From: Salipiger abyssi
GTDB lineage: Bacteria > Pseudomonadota > Alphaproteobacteria > Rhodobacterales > Rhodobacteraceae
Reading direction: 5' to 3'
NCBI RefSeq assembly: GCF_001975705.1
Contig: NZ_CP015093.1
Location: forward strand, 3,356,501 to 3,420,500
Length of the DNA stretch: 64,000 nucleotides
The position numbers and the translations under genes are program-made. Position 1 is the stretch's first letter, and the number at the start of each line of letters is the position of its first letter. Below, in pieces: positions 19,840 through 31,677 of this stretch. The notes beneath the pieces were generated by a model. That model worked only from the letters and a program-made list of their open reading frames with translations, ran no database searches and was not told where the DNA came from.

Positions 19840-19890
19840 TCCGATGCGGTGGGCAAGCCTGCCCGCCGCACAAGCTCCTCTCTTCAAACG

Positions 19891-19920
19891 AAAAAAAGGC
19901 GGCCAAAAACGCGGCCGCCT
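19891..19920 (-). terminator. Terminator after DoxX-like gene
   Basis: Perfect 8-base arms (AGGCGGCC at 19897-19904, GGCCGCCT at 19913-19920) with an A run at 19891-19897 that reads as seven T on the minus strand. It serves the DoxX-like gene ending at 19989. A second imperfect hairpin at 19847-19870 may end the plus-strand peptidase transcript. Confidence 0.8.
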
Positions 19921-19988
19921 AGTCTTCGGGTGTTATTCACTGGTATGGGTAGAAGAGAGAGTAAAAGAGAGAGAAGCTCGCGGCGGGG

Positions 19989-20381
19989 TCAGATTGCCCC
20001 GCGCCAGCCTGCACGCACCACACTGAACTTGCCGCCGCCGAAGATGATCAGCGGCAGGCCAAGCAGCACCACGATGGCGCTGCTCAGAAGAACCTGGCTG
20101 TCGGCGCTGCTGAGGCCGGGATGCACGATCTCAAGCCCGAGATACAGCGCCAGCCCCATCAGCGCGACGACGCGCGTGCGCACGCCGAAAAGCAACCAGA
20201 TGCTGACGGTGAAGAGAAGCGCACAGATTACCGCGGCGGTCAGGCCCACATGGCGGGGCGACACATACCAGCCGATCTGCATTGCGTTCGTCTGAAAGAA
20301 TTCACTGGCAACGGTGTAGCCGAGAATCGCGGCCAGCACGATGCGCAGCGCGCATTGCAGCGCGGAAAGAATGTCTGACAT
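19989..20381 (-). CDS. DoxX-like small membrane protein
   Basis: A 130-residue protein with four membrane helices (about residues 6-28, 40-62, 67-87 and 96-118) in the arrangement of the DoxX family: a glycine-rich first helix, LYLGLEIVHPG near 80 and GLPLIIFGGGKFS near the C-terminus. The start at 20381 (MSDILSALQ) is preferred over upstream in-frame codons that would add about 100 residues unlike any membrane protein. It follows the LysR gene after 103 bases on the same strand. Family placement is by topology and is moderate. Confidence 0.6.
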   Translation of the reverse strand: MSDILSALQCALRIVLAAILGYTVASEFFQTNAMQIGWYVSPRHVGLTAAVICALLFTVSIWLLFGVRTRVVALMGLALYLGLEIVHPGLSSADSQVLLSSAIVVLLGLPLIIFGGGKFSVVRAGWRGAI

Positions 20382-20484
20382 GGGTTTTCTGCTCGAAGTT
20401 CTTCTTTTGGTTGAGTGCAGCCTGCGCCAAACTGCCACAAGTGCCAATAGGTAATTTTGAAAGACTGCGCTTGCGGAAATGGAA

Positions 20485-21345
20485 CTAGCGATCCGGAGCG
20501 CAGGCCGCGGCGGCGCGCTCGGCATCCTCAAAGCAGGTTCTGACCCAGTCGAGCGTGCGCCGGATGCCCGGATCGTTGCGGCGGCTTTCGTGATAGAACA
20601 GCCAGCACTCCTCGGTTTGCGGGTCTGCGTCGGGCAACATCGGTTCCAGATCGGGCTCTTCGGCGGCCAGCAGATCGGGCAGGGCACCGGGCAGGCGGGT
20701 CACCATCATCAGCCGGTGCAGCGCCATGATATTGTCGACCCGCAGACGTGGCGGGCGGCCAAAGGTCTCGTGTCCGAGGCGCATGAGCGGCTGGTCGTCA
20801 TGAGCGTCGCTGAGGCCGACCCAGTTGCTGACGCATTCGCTCTTCCGATGCCGATAGAAGCGGAAACTCAAGCTGCCCACCCTGCGGGCGACGATCCGGC
20901 CCTGAGCCGGTCGGTTGAACTGGAGAACCAGATCGTTTTCGCCAAGCCCCTCCTTGAACATCCGGTCCGAGAAATCCAGCCGGATGCCGTCCAGCATCCT
21001 GTGATGCCGCGTCAGCCCGGGAAATAGCACTACGGCGGTGATGATCGGCAGGCTGCCCAGGCTGATCGAGACCGGTTCTGCCTCGCTGTCGACGATGCGG
21101 TTGTTCAGCGCGCTTTGCAGCTCGCCGTCGAAGCTCTGCGCCAGCTGGATCAACGGCGTTACCGCCTCGGACGGGCGCCAGCCTTCTGCGGTCTTGACAA
21201 AGGCCGGCATGCCGAGCGTTTCGGACAGCCGTTCGATGCGGCGCGATACGGTTGCCGTATTGGTGCCGAGACTCTTGGCGGCGGCGGTCATCGTTCCGGT
21301 CTTGGACAGCGCAACGAGAAAGCGCAGGTCGTCCCAATTGGTCAT
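20485..21345 (-). CDS. LysR family transcriptional regulator
   Basis: A 286-residue LysR-type regulator with an N-terminal winged helix (MTNWDDLRFLVALSKTGTMTAAAKSLGTNTATVSRRIERL, quoted here only in part by position 1-40) and a C-terminal effector domain. The helix-turn-helix lies at about residues 18-38. The effector is unknown. It has no divergent partner: its upstream neighbour purL runs in the same direction beyond a 327-base gap, and the DoxX-like gene lies downstream. Confidence 0.88.
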   Translation of the reverse strand: MTNWDDLRFLVALSKTGTMTAAAKSLGTNTATVSRRIERLSETLGMPAFVKTAEGWRPSEAVTPLIQLAQSFDGELQSALNNRIVDSEAEPVSISLGSLPIITAVVLFPGLTRHHRMLDGIRLDFSDRMFKEGLGENDLVLQFNRPAQGRIVARRVGSLSFRFYRHRKSECVSNWVGLSDAHDDQPLMRLGHETFGRPPRLRVDNIMALHRLMMVTRLPGALPDLLAAEEPDLEPMLPDADPQTEECWLFYHESRRNDPGIRRTLDWVRTCFEDAERAAAACAPDR

Positions 21346-21672
21346 TTATTGCGGTCGTTTTCCTGTGGGGGCCAGACAACACACATTGCGCAAGCGCGCG
21401 GCACACAAAACGGAAACGCGTTTTACGAGAAAGGAGAAATGATCTTTCTCCCAGAGGCATAGATACTGCCTACGACCCGCCGGCGATTTTCGCAATCCCG
21501 ATCTCTCGGTGGCAAATCGCCGGCGTGCAGGCGGAGGCCACCGATTGACACGTTCACGCCCGCTTATCCGCGCGGCGCGGATAAGAGTTCAAGCTTTACC
21601 TCAGGGAAATGGTGACTTTTGAAGTCAGGTTTTCCCGCAATGCCACGTGCCACGCATGACTCGCGGCGTGTC
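21346..21672. other. Gene-free gap with three inverted repeats
   Basis: No supportable gene. Three perfect inverted repeats occur: GGAGAAA/TTTCTCC at 21433-21451 (5-base loop), CGCCGGCGATTT/AAATCGCCGGCG at 21478-21525 (24-base loop) and CTTATCCGCG/CGCGGATAAG at 21563-21585 (3-base loop). The last is nearest the purL stop and could end that transcript although no T run follows on either strand. The others lie in the presumed leader of the LysR gene. Confidence 0.5.
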
Positions 21673-23832
<2,160 letters not shown>

Positions 23833-23904
23833 GATGCTTCCCCTCTGGCAGACTTGAGCGCTCTTTAAGCCAAGCCCGGCGCAGGGGGAAGGGGGCGCGG
23901 ACGC

Positions 23905-24762
23905 TCAGGGGCGGATCGCCGAGAAAAGGTTGATGCGTGCGGGAATTTCGCATCCCTCCGGCGTGTCGTATTCGGCAAAGCGGCGCTCGACGGCGGCGAG
24001 GATCGCCTGCGCGTCGGCCTCGCTACCCTCCTTGCTGCGCAGCTGCGCCGCCACCGGGCCGATATGGCGCGCCAGAGCCGCCGCCTCGGCGGAACCGCCG
24101 GGCATGCTCAGCGTGGTGGCGACCTCTTCGGAGCGGATGCGCGCGGCACCCGCATGCGCCAGCAGCGCCTCGACCCGGGCGCGCTCGGCAAAGGCGGTGG
24201 GGCCGGGGGCGTGCGGATCGCCGGGGGCAGAGGGGCCGAGCCGAGCCGCCGCCTCCTCGGCGGCGATGCGGAACCAGCCGTTGTGCTCCGCCGCCGCCCA
24301 GGCGGCAAAGACCAGCCGCCCGCCGGGGCGCAGATGCGCCAGCAGATTGGCAAAGCCCGCCACCGGATCGGCAAAGAACATCAGTCCCATGCGCGAGACG
24401 CAGAGATCGAAGGGCGCGCCCTCATGCGCCCAGACCTGCGCGTCGGCGACGACGAAATCCGGCGCGCAGATCGTCAGCTCCGCCGCCCGTTCGCGCCCCA
24501 CATCGACCAGTGGCGCCGAGATATCGAGCCCCAGCACATGGCCTTCGGGTCCGACACGCTGCGCCGCCGCGATCGCCACCGCGCCGGCGCCGCAGCCGAT
24601 ATCCACCACGCGCTCGCCCGGCTGCGGATCGGCGGCGTCGAGGATGAGCCCGGTGAGCCTGTCATGCAGGATGTCGAGCTCACGGTGCAGCCGCACCCAG
24701 TGCCGGCCGGGGCCGGTACTCCAGAACGATTGCTGTGCCGTGTTGGGCGTGGTCTCGGTCAT
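23905..24762 (-). CDS. Class I SAM-dependent methyltransferase
   Basis: A 285-residue methyltransferase with motif I VVDIGCGAGAVAIA at residues 52-65, LGLDISAPLVDVGRER near 85 (acidic ribose-binding Asp), DLCVSRMGLMFFADPVAGF near 125 and LRPGGRLVFAAWA near 150. This pattern is that of ubiE/COQ5-like small-molecule enzymes. The start at 24762 follows AGGGGGAA. The substrate cannot be told from sequence, and neither neighbour helps. Confidence 0.85.
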   Translation of the reverse strand: MTETTPNTAQQSFWSTGPGRHWVRLHRELDILHDRLTGLILDAADPQPGERVVDIGCGAGAVAIAAAQRVGPEGHVLGLDISAPLVDVGRERAAELTICAPDFVVADAQVWAHEGAPFDLCVSRMGLMFFADPVAGFANLLAHLRPGGRLVFAAWAAAEHNGWFRIAAEEAAARLGPSAPGDPHAPGPTAFAERARVEALLAHAGAARIRSEEVATTLSMPGGSAEAAALARHIGPVAAQLRSKEGSEADAQAILAAVERRFAEYDTPEGCEIPARINLFSAIRP

Positions 24763-24815
24763 GCGTTCCCCCTGATGTTGCCGCAAACACTACCCACGAA
24801 TCCGGAGGCAGGGCC

Positions 24816-24844
24816 AAAAAAAAGGCCGAGCACAAAGCTCGGCC
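24816..24844 (-). terminator. Terminator of the candidate small RNA
   Basis: Arms GGCCGAGC (24824-24831) and GCTCGGCC (24837-24844) with loop ACAAA, and eight A at 24816-24823 that give a T run on the minus strand. It would also stop read-through from the LysR gene ending at 25004. Confidence 0.85.
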
Positions 24845-24899
24845 GAAGTCCAACAGGGAGGTATGAAGATGATGCGCGCTAGGGCGCTTCAAGCTTCAT
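24816..24899 (-). ncRNA. Candidate small RNA with anti-Shine-Dalgarno motif
   Basis: On the minus strand a promoter-like pair (TTGATC, plus coordinates 24928-24933; CATATT, 24906-24911; 16-base spacing) precedes about 85 bases that contain ACCTCCCT (complement of a ribosome-binding site, 24855-24862) and end in a perfect 8-base hairpin (24824-24844) with eight T. No coding frame fits the transcript. The same bases on the plus strand look like a ribosome site with a 25-codon frame, but the terminator and promoter favour an RNA reading on the minus strand. Alpha-proteobacterial small RNAs with CCUCC loops are known; membership in any of them is not established. Confidence 0.5.
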
Positions 24900-25003
24900 C
24901 TGCCGAATATGTTATCAGTTCTGAGTCGATCAAGGCATAAGACGCCGCAGGCGCAGCATTCCCGGCATGTGTGTGGCGCATGGCTCACACTTTTTACGGG
25001 AAT

Positions 25004-25909
25004 TCAGTCTGCGCCCATTGCCCTAAGTTGCCGGCGATGCGCGAAGATTTCGTCCTGAACGAAGTCGCGGAAGGCCGATACCCGCTTGGAATGGCGCAGT
25101 TCTTCGGGATAGGCGAGGAATACCGGCACCTCGTTGCTTTCGACATCGGGCAGCACCCGGATCATCGAGGGGAAGTCCTCGATGATGTAGTCGGGCAGCA
25201 CGCCGATCCCGAGATTGGCGATCACCGCCTGAAGCACGCCGAAATAGTTGTTCACCGTCAGCGCGGTCTGGATGTCGTAGGTCAGCAGCTCCTGCACCAG
25301 CAGCTTGCCGGCGCTGACCTGGGCGGAGACCGGATTCTGGCAGATCAGCCGATGCGCGGACAGCTCGTCCAGTGTCTGCGGCTCGCCGTGATCGGCGACG
25401 TAGTCCGGCGAGGCATACATGCGCATCTTGACCGACATCAGCCGCTTGCGGATGAGATCCGCCTGGCTCGGCTCCTTCATGCGGATCGCCACGTCGGCCT
25501 CGCGCATGGGCAGGTCGAGTACGCGCTCTTCCAGCATGAGGTCGATCTTGAGATCGGGATATTTTTCGTAGAGCTTGGTCAGGCGCGGGGCCAGCCACAG
25601 CACGCCGAACCCGTGCGTGGTGGTGACCTTGAGCTCGCCGAACACCTCTTCCTCGCTGTCGCGGATGCGCGCTGTGGCGGCGTCGATGCGCTTGACCATC
25701 GCTGCGGTGGCGTCGAACAGCAACTCGCCCTGTTCGGTCAGAATCAGCCCCCGCGCGTGGCGGTGGAACAGGGTCGCGTTCAGCGATTCCTCCAGCGAGC
25801 GGATCTGGCGCGACACGGCCGATTGCGACAGATGCAGCGCATCGCCTGCATGCGTCAGGCTGCCCGCATCGGCCACGGCATGAAAGATTCTTAGCTTGTC
25901 CCAGTCCAT
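25004..25909 (-). CDS. LysR family regulator, divergent from indolepyruvate oxidoreductase
   Basis: A 301-residue LysR-type regulator: helix-turn-helix at about residues 16-40 (AGSLTHAGDALHLSQSAVSR) and a C-terminal substrate-binding-like domain with DVAIRMKEP and GIGVLPDYI segments. The start at 25909 (MDWDKLRIF) fits the family; ATG 25951 would add 14 residues. It is divergent from the 1140-residue oxidoreductase gene with 165 bases between, a layout typical for a LysR that controls its neighbour. A 7-base dyad in the gap may be its site. Confidence 0.88.
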   Translation of the reverse strand: MDWDKLRIFHAVADAGSLTHAGDALHLSQSAVSRQIRSLEESLNATLFHRHARGLILTEQGELLFDATAAMVKRIDAATARIRDSEEEVFGELKVTTTHGFGVLWLAPRLTKLYEKYPDLKIDLMLEERVLDLPMREADVAIRMKEPSQADLIRKRLMSVKMRMYASPDYVADHGEPQTLDELSAHRLICQNPVSAQVSAGKLLVQELLTYDIQTALTVNNYFGVLQAVIANLGIGVLPDYIIEDFPSMIRVLPDVESNEVPVFLAYPEELRHSKRVSAFRDFVQDEIFAHRRQLRAMGAD

Positions 25910-25984
25910 GGCGGTCACTTTCCCCGATTGCGGGCCCTGTATACGACACAATGCACTAATAGGAACCTATGGTTTCGTAACAGG

Positions 25985-26005
25985 GGGAAATCACAAAAAT
26001 TTCCC
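25985..26005. promoter_or_regulatory. Dyad in the divergent LysR/IOR gap
   Basis: GGGAAAT and ATTTCCC arms with a 7-base spacer, centred between the two divergent start codons. The size and symmetry suit a regulator site, but the exact T-N11-A LysR pattern is not met, so binding by the adjacent LysR is only a guess. Confidence 0.35.
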
Positions 26006-26074
26006 TGTGATGGTCAGCTTAATTGACCTATTCTTGCATCATACTGCCCATCGGATGAGCGTTGGGAGGCGCAC

Positions 26075-29000
26075 ATGACCAAGCAAGAGATCTCGCTCGA
26101 AGACCGCTTCGATCTGGAGAAAAGCCCGGTGCTGCTGAATGGCACCCAGGCGCTGGTACGGCTGATGCTGATACAAAAGGCACGCGACCGCGCAGCAGGG
26201 CTCAACACAGCAGGATATGTGACCGGATATCGCGGCTCGCCCCTCGGCGCCGTGGACATGCAGATGAGGCGTGCCGGCAAATATCTGACGAAAAACGACA
26301 TCGTCTTTCAGGAAGGTCTGAACGAAGACCTGGCCGCAACCGCCCTATGGGGCGCGCAGCAGGCCGAACTGCGTGGCGAAGGCAAATATGACGGGGTCTT
26401 CGGGCTCTGGTACGGCAAGGGGCCGGGCATCGACCGCTCCGGCGACGTGATGCGGCACGCCAATATGGCGGGCACCTCGAAACACGGCGGCGTGCTCATG
26501 GCCATGGGCGACGACCATACCGGCGAAAGCTCCACCGTGCTGCATCAGTCGGAATGGGCGATGGTTGATGCCTATATGCCGGTGGTCTCGCCCGCCGGCG
26601 TGCAGGAGATCATCGACTACGGCGTCTATGGCTATGCGCTGTCGCGCTTTGCCGGCCTCTGGGTCGGGCTCAAAACCATGAAGGACACGGTCGAGGCCAC
26701 CTCGGTGATCGACGGCCGCCCTGACCGCATGTCGCTTGTGCTGCCGCAGTTCGACATGCCGCCGGGCGGGCTCAATATACGGCTCGGCGACAATCCGCAC
26801 GATCAGGAAGCGCGGATGATCGACTACAAGCGCTTTGCCGCAGAGGCGTTTTCGCATGCCAACCGCATGGACAAGCGCATGTGGGGTAAGCCGGGGGCGA
26901 AGATCGGCTTTGTCGCGGCGGGCAAGAACTGGCTCGATCTCGAACACGCGCTGGCGCTGCTGGGCATCGACGAGGCCGAGGCCGAGCGGCTTGGCATCAC
27001 CACCTACAAGGTCGGGCAGGTGTTTCCGCTCGATATGAAGGGCTTCCACGACTGGGCCGAGGGGCTCGACCTGATCGTCGTGGTCGAGGAAAAGCGCAAG
27101 CTCATCGAGGTGCAGGTCAAGGAGGCGATCTTTGACGACCGCCGGGGCCGTCGCGTCTGGGGCTGGCACAAGGGCGGCGGCGCGGGCTCAATGCACGGGC
27201 CGGAGCTGTTCCAGACCAAGGCGGCGCTCGATCCGATCATGATCGCCGAACGGCTCGGCGACATCCTGATCGAGGAGGGGCGCGGCACCGATGGCATCAA
27301 GGCGGCGCTCCGGTCGCTTGCCGAGGCGCGCAAATCCGACAATGCCGAGGATATCGCGGCGCGGCTGCCCTATTTCTGTTCCGGCTGCCCGCACAACACC
27401 TCCACCAAGCTGCCCGACGGCAGCCGCGGCTATGCCGGGATCGGCTGTCATTACATGGTGCAGTGGATGGACCGCGAGACCACCGGTTTCACCCATATGG
27501 GCGGCGAGGGCGCCAACTGGATCGGCGAAGCGCCGTTCTCGACCACCAAGCATGTCTTCCAGAATATCGGCGACGGCACCTACAATCACTCGGGGATTCA
27601 GGCCATTCGCGCCGCCGTCGCGGCGGGCACCAGCATCACCTACAAGATCCTCTTCAACGACGCGGTCGCCATGACCGGCGGTCAGCAGAACGAGGGCGGG
27701 CTGAGCGCGCAGCAGATCACCGAAGAACTGCTGGCGATGGGGGTGAAACACGTCGCCCTGGTCTATGACGAGAAGGAAGAGATCGAGCTCGACGCCTTTC
27801 CCAAGGGCATCGAGAAACACGAGCGCGCCGAGATGGATACGGTGCAGAAGCGCTTTGCCGAGATCGAGGGCGTTTCGGCCATCGTCTATGTCCAGACCTG
27901 CGCCGCCGAAAAGCGCCGCCGCCGCAAGCGCGGCAAGTTCCCCGATCCCGACCAGCGCGTGTTCATCAACACCGATGTCTGTGAGGGCTGCGGCGATTGC
28001 GGCGTGCAGTCGAACTGCGTCGCCATCGTGCCGGAAGAGACCGAGCTTGGCCGCAAGCGGGCCATCGACCAGTCGAGCTGCAACAAGGATTTCTCCTGCC
28101 TGAAAGGCTTCTGCCCGAGCTTCGTGACGCTGGAAGGGGCCAAGATCCGCAAGGCGGCGACCACCGCGCTCGAGCTGCCCGACATGCCCGCGCCGCAGCT
28201 TCCCGAGATCGACGGCACTCATAACGTGGTGATCACCGGCGTCGGCGGCACCGGCGTGGTGACCATCGGCGCGGTGCTGGCGCAGGCGGCGCAGATCGCC
28301 GGGCTCGGCGCCGGCATGATGGAAATGGCCGGGCTCGCTCAGAAGGGCGGCGCGGTGCATATCCACCTGCGGCTGGCCAATCGCCCCGAGGATATCTCGG
28401 CGGTGCGCGTGGCCATCGGCGAGGCCGATGCGCTGATCGGTGGCGATCTGGTGGTGAGCGCTGGCGCCAAGACGCTCGGTCTGACCCGCGCGGGCCGCAC
28501 CGGCGCGGTGGTGAACAGCCACGAGATCATCACCGGCGATTTCACTCGCAACACCGAGTTCGCGCTGCCCTCCGACCGGCTGAAGCTGGCGCTCGAGGCG
28601 CGGATGCAGGACCGGGTGCAGCTTTTCGACGCCAGCGAGCTGGCGCGCGCGACGCTGGGCGATTCGATCTTTTCCAACATGATGATCCTCGGTGCCGCCT
28701 GGCAGCGGGGGCTGGTGCCGGTGCCGCATGATGCCATCGCGAAGGCTGTAGAGCTGAACGGTGCGGCGGTGGAGAAGAACCTGCGTGCCTTCGAGATCGG
28801 CCGCTGGGCGACACTGCATCCGGAGGATGCGGCGCGTCTGCTGACGCCGAATGTCGTCGACAAGCCCAAAACGCTCGACGAAAAGATTGCCTTCCGCGAA
28901 AACCACCTCATCGCCTATCAGGGCAAGCGGCTGGCCAGGCGCTATCGCCGGATGCTCGATCAGGTCGAGGACACGCGCCTGCGCGAGGCGCTGGCCAAGG

Positions 29001-29497
29001 GCTATCACAAGCTGCTCGCCTACAAGGACGAGTACGAGGTGGCGCGGCTTCATCTGGAGACCCATGACAAGGCGCTCGCGACCTTTGAGGATGGGTTCAA
29101 GATGTCCTTCCACCTGGCGCCGCCGATGCTGTCCAAGACCGGCCCCGACGGCCGTCCGGTCAAGAAGCGCTATGGCGAGGGCATGCTGCGCGGCTTCCGT
29201 GTGCTGGCAAAGCTCAAAGGGCTGCGCGGCACGCCGCTCGATCCCTTCGGGCGCACGGCGGAGCGCAAGATGGAGCGCGCGCTGATCGCGGAATACGAGG
29301 CCGATATGGCCGAGGTGCTGCCCAGGGTCACGCCCGAGACGCTCGACGCCACCGTCGCGCTGGCCGAGCTGCCGATGTCGATCCGGGGCTTCGGCCCGGT
29401 GAAGGAGAAGAACCAGCAGCAGGCCGCCAAGCGCCGCGAGGAACTGCTCGCGGCGATCCGTCAGGGCGGGGCACCGCTCGCGCAGGCCGCCGAATAG
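26075..29497 (+). CDS. Indolepyruvate ferredoxin oxidoreductase, fused alpha-beta form
   Basis: Oxidatively decarboxylates arylpyruvates (from aromatic amino acids) to arylacetyl-CoA, passing electrons to an iron-sulfur carrier. The 1140-residue protein joins both subunits: an N-terminal pyruvate-oxidoreductase-like region ([12 protein letters not shown] near residue 50), a thiamine-diphosphate domain ([15 protein letters not shown] near 460, GDGTYNHSG near 500), two cysteine clusters for Fe-S centres ([13 protein letters not shown] near 636 and [12 protein letters not shown] near 669) and the gamma domain from [11 protein letters not shown] near 722. The start follows GGGAGG. Fusion of this kind is common in alpha- and betaproteobacteria. 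The substrate range is inferred from the family. Confidence 0.93.
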   Translation: MTKQEISLEDRFDLEKSPVLLNGTQALVRLMLIQKARDRAAGLNTAGYVTGYRGSPLGAVDMQMRRAGKYLTKNDIVFQEGLNEDLAATALWGAQQAELRGEGKYDGVFGLWYGKGPGIDRSGDVMRHANMAGTSKHGGVLMAMGDDHTGESSTVLHQSEWAMVDAYMPVVSPAGVQEIIDYGVYGYALSRFAGLWVGLKTMKDTVEATSVIDGRPDRMSLVLPQFDMPPGGLNIRLGDNPHDQEARMIDYKRFAAEAFSHANRMDKRMWGKPGAKIGFVAAGKNWLDLEHALALLGIDEAEAERLGITTYKVGQVFPLDMKGFHDWAEGLDLIVVVEEKRKLIEVQVKEAIFDDRRGRRVWGWHKGGGAGSMHGPELFQTKAALDPIMIAERLGDILIEEGRGTDGIKAALRSLAEARKSDNAEDIAARLPYFCSGCPHNTSTKLPDGSRGYAGIGCHYMVQWMDRETTGFTHMGGEGANWIGEAPFSTTKHVFQNIGDGTYNHSGIQAIRAAVAAGTSITYKILFNDAVAMTGGQQNEGGLSAQQITEELLAMGVKHVALVYDEKEEIELDAFPKGIEKHERAEMDTVQKRFAEIEGVSAIVYVQTCAAEKRRRRKRGKFPDPDQRVFINTDVCEGCGDCGVQSNCVAIVPEETELGRKRAIDQSSCNKDFSCLKGFCPSFVTLEGAKIRKAATTALELPDMPAPQLPEIDGTHNVVITGVGGTGVVTIGAVLAQAAQIAGLGAGMMEMAGLAQKGGAVHIHLRLANRPEDISAVRVAIGEADALIGGDLVVSAGAKTLGLTRAGRTGAVVNSHEIITGDFTRNTEFALPSDRLKLALEARMQDRVQLFDASELARATLGDSIFSNMMILGAAWQRGLVPVPHDAIAKAVELNGAAVEKNLRAFEIGRWATLHPEDAARLLTPNVVDKPKTLDEKIAFRENHLIAYQGKRLARRYRRMLDQVEDTRLREALAKGYHKLLAYKDEYEVARLHLETHDKALATFEDGFKMSFHLAPPMLSKTGPDGRPVKKRYGEGMLRGFRVLAKLKGLRGTPLDPFGRTAERKMERALIAEYEADMAEVLPRVTPETLDATVALAELPMSIRGFGPVKEKNQQQAAKRREELLAAIRQGGAPLAQAAE

Positions 29498-29595
29498 GTC
29501 TGCGGCTTCCGTCGGAATGGATTTTCCGGCACAACCTGCCTAAGAGCAAAACAGCGCCGCGCGACTCGCGCGGCGCGCGAGGCGGAGACAGGCAG

Positions 29596-30408
29596 ATGGC
29601 GGTAGGTGTGTTCGATTCCGGACTGGGCGGGCTGACGGTGCTCGACGCGGTGGCCGAGCGGCTGCCCGAGGTGCCTTTCGTCTATTTCGCCGACACCGCC
29701 AATGCGCCTTATGGCGTGCGCGACGCCGACGACATCTACAACCTCACCACCGCCGCGGTGGAGCGGATCTGGGAGGCGGGCTGCGATCTGGTGATCCTCG
29801 CCTGCAACACCGCCTCTGCCGCCGCGCTGCGCCGCATGCAGGAGAGCTGGATCCCCCGCGACAAGCGCGTGCTGGGGGTCTTTGTGCCGCTGATCGAGGC
29901 GATGACCGAACGGCAATGGGGCGACAACTCGCCGCCGCGCGAGGTGGGGGTGCAGCATGTGGCGCTGTTCGCCACGCCCGCCACCGTGCGCAGCCGCGCC
30001 TTTCAGCGCGAGCTGGCCTTCCGTGCCATCGGCGTGGATGTCGAGGCGCAGGCCTGCGGCGGGCTTGTCGATGCCATCGAAGAGGGCGACATGATCCTCG
30101 CCGAGGCGCTGGTGCGTTCCCATGTGGACGCGCTCAAGCGCAAGATGCCGACGCCGGAGGCGGCGATTCTCGGCTGCACGCATTACCCGCTGATGCAGGA
30201 TATCTTTCAGGACGCGCTGGGGCCGGAGGTCTCGGTCTATTCGCAGGCCAATCTGGTGGCCGAGTCGCTGGCGGATTATCTCCAGCGCCATCCCGACATG
30301 CTGGGCTCGGGCAGCGAGACGCGCTTTCTCACCACAGGCGACCCGCGCAAGGTCTCGGGCCATGCGACGCGCTTCCTGCGCCGTGAAATCAGTTTCGAGG
30401 CGGCCTGA
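29596..30408 (+). CDS. murI: Glutamate racemase
   Basis: Makes D-glutamate for peptidoglycan. The 270-residue protein has the paired catalytic cysteines C70 (LACNTASA) and C194 (ILGCTHYPL), D7-S8 in VFDSGLGG and PYG at 38-40. The start follows a GGCGGAGACAGG ribosome site. A GC-rich hairpin at 29554-29576 sits in the 98-base gap after the oxidoreductase gene and could be its terminator. Confidence 0.95.
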   Translation: MAVGVFDSGLGGLTVLDAVAERLPEVPFVYFADTANAPYGVRDADDIYNLTTAAVERIWEAGCDLVILACNTASAAALRRMQESWIPRDKRVLGVFVPLIEAMTERQWGDNSPPREVGVQHVALFATPATVRSRAFQRELAFRAIGVDVEAQACGGLVDAIEEGDMILAEALVRSHVDALKRKMPTPEAAILGCTHYPLMQDIFQDALGPEVSVYSQANLVAESLADYLQRHPDMLGSGSETRFLTTGDPRKVSGHATRFLRREISFEAA

Positions 30409-30522
30409 GCGCCCGCGTCAGGGCGCCGCAATTTGATCTGACGCACTTACATCCGGGCTTTTGAATGCCATATAGTGTAAGCTGATGAACATCCGCGGCG
30501 AACTCGGGTAGGAGGAGGCACC

Positions 30523-30972
30523 ATGTCGCTCAAATCGCTTAAGAAACAGCGCCGCATCCAGGTGGTTGCGCTCGCCGCCGTCGCGCTGGTGATCTCCACC
30601 GCGCTGATCGGCTATGCGATGCGCGACGGCATCAATTTCTTTCGCTCGCCCAGCCAGGTGATGGAAGAGCCGCCCTCGCCGAACGAGACCTTCCGCATCG
30701 GCGGTCTGGTGGAAGGCGGCTCGCTCATTCGTGGCGACGGGCACGAGATCCGCTTCAACGTGACCGATGGCGGCGCCACGGTGCCGGTGGTCTTTGCCGG
30801 CGTGCTGCCGGATCTCTTCTCGGAAAACCAGGGCATGGTGGGCACCGGGCGCTATGTGGACGGGGTGTTCAACGCCTCGGAGATCCTCGCCAAGCATGAC
30901 GAGACCTATATGCCGAAAGAGGTCATGGACGCGCTGAAGGAGCAGGGGGTCTATCAGGATCCGAATAGCTGA
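30523..30972 (+). CDS. ccmE: Cytochrome c maturation protein CcmE (heme chaperone)
   Basis: Periplasmic heme chaperone anchored by an N-terminal helix (about residues 12-31) that holds heme covalently and hands it to CcmF/CcmH. The 149-residue protein has the heme-linking H125 and Y129 in HDETY and the OB-fold core VTDGGATVPVVFAGVLPDLF. A strong TAGGAGGAGG ribosome site precedes the ATG. Its partners ccmF and ccmH are 26 kb away at 57044-59501, so the ccm genes are split. Confidence 0.95.
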   Translation: MSLKSLKKQRRIQVVALAAVALVISTALIGYAMRDGINFFRSPSQVMEEPPSPNETFRIGGLVEGGSLIRGDGHEIRFNVTDGGATVPVVFAGVLPDLFSENQGMVGTGRYVDGVFNASEILAKHDETYMPKEVMDALKEQGVYQDPNS

Positions 30973-31018
30973 GCTTCGGTCTTTCGGGGATATCCGAAGC
31001 AGGGCTGAGTTGATTGAG

Positions 31019-31042
31019 GGCGCGCCGGTTGGGCGCGCCTTT
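31019..31042 (+). terminator. Terminator after ccmE
   Basis: Perfect 8-base arms GGCGCGCC at 31019-31026 and 31032-31039 with loop GGTTG and a short T tract. It lies between convergent ccmE and the acetyltransferase gene and may serve both. Confidence 0.7.
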
Positions 31043-31048
31043 CGTGTT

Positions 31049-31552
31049 TCAGCTCAGCGGTATCTCGAAGAAGCACAGCTCTTCGGCCTCGCCCGGCGCG
31101 TAGGTCGCGTAGGGTCCACGTTCGTGAAACCCCATGGCGGTATAGAGCGCGCGGGCCGCGTGCAGCGTCTTCATCGTGTCGAGCAGGGCGCGGCTCTGGC
31201 CGCGTGCCCTGGCGCGTGTCAGCAGCTCCTGCACAAGCGCGCGGGCGGCGCCCCGGCCACGCCCCTCGGGGGAGACATAGACCCGCTTGATCTCGCAGCT
31301 GCCATCTTCCAGCGCATGCGACATGGCGCAGCCCACTGGCTTGCCCCCTGCCAGCGCCAGCAGCACCGCGTCATGGCCCTCGGGCAGCCGGTCCAGCGTT
31401 TCGGCATAGGCCGCTTCGGGATAGAAGCTGTCGACCAGCACGCGGCCCATCGGGTCGTGCTCGGCGAGGTGTCGGCGGTAATCCAGGCAAAGCCTGCGTA
31501 CCGCTGCCAGCTCCTCCGCAGTACGGGCGTCGCGAATCTCGATCTCCGGCAT
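31049..31552 (-). CDS. GNAT family N-acetyltransferase
   Basis: A 167-residue GNAT-fold protein with IKRVYVSPEGRGRGAARAL near residue 93 (acetyl-CoA pyrophosphate loop RGRGAA), AVLLALAGGKPVGCAM near 62 and ALYTAMGFHERGPY near 140. The start at 31552 (MPEIEIRDARTAEE) matches the first beta strand of the fold. Substrate unknown. It sits between ccmE and grxD as a single gene. Confidence 0.85.
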   Translation of the reverse strand: MPEIEIRDARTAEELAAVRRLCLDYRRHLAEHDPMGRVLVDSFYPEAAYAETLDRLPEGHDAVLLALAGGKPVGCAMSHALEDGSCEIKRVYVSPEGRGRGAARALVQELLTRARARGQSRALLDTMKTLHAARALYTAMGFHERGPYATYAPGEAEELCFFEIPLS

Positions 31553-31630
31553 TCCAGCGCCTTTCCCTGTCGTTTCGGGATATTCCGAAATACCCGCGCC
31601 CAACGCTAACCGCATCCCGAAACGGAAAAA

Positions 31631-31651
31631 AGCAGCCCGTGGGCTGCTTTT
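31631..31651 (-). terminator. Terminator after grxD
   Basis: Arms AGCAGCCC (31631-31638) and GGGCTGCT (31641-31648). Six A on the left (31626-31631) give a T run on the minus strand for grxD, which ends at 31678; three T follow on the plus strand. Confidence 0.8.
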
Positions 31652-31677
31652 CCTGATCGCCGGGGCAGGGTGCGCCC

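Noticed and set aside
24863..24940. A 25-codon plus-strand frame behind a good ribosome site (GGGAGGT)
   Set aside because: The same bases make an anti-Shine-Dalgarno motif and terminator on the minus strand, with a promoter there; no plus-strand promoter is seen, and the ribosome site is too close to the first ATG.
27188..29113. A 641-codon open frame on the minus strand
   Set aside because: Antisense to the indolepyruvate oxidoreductase, whose cofactor motifs are all present on the plus strand.
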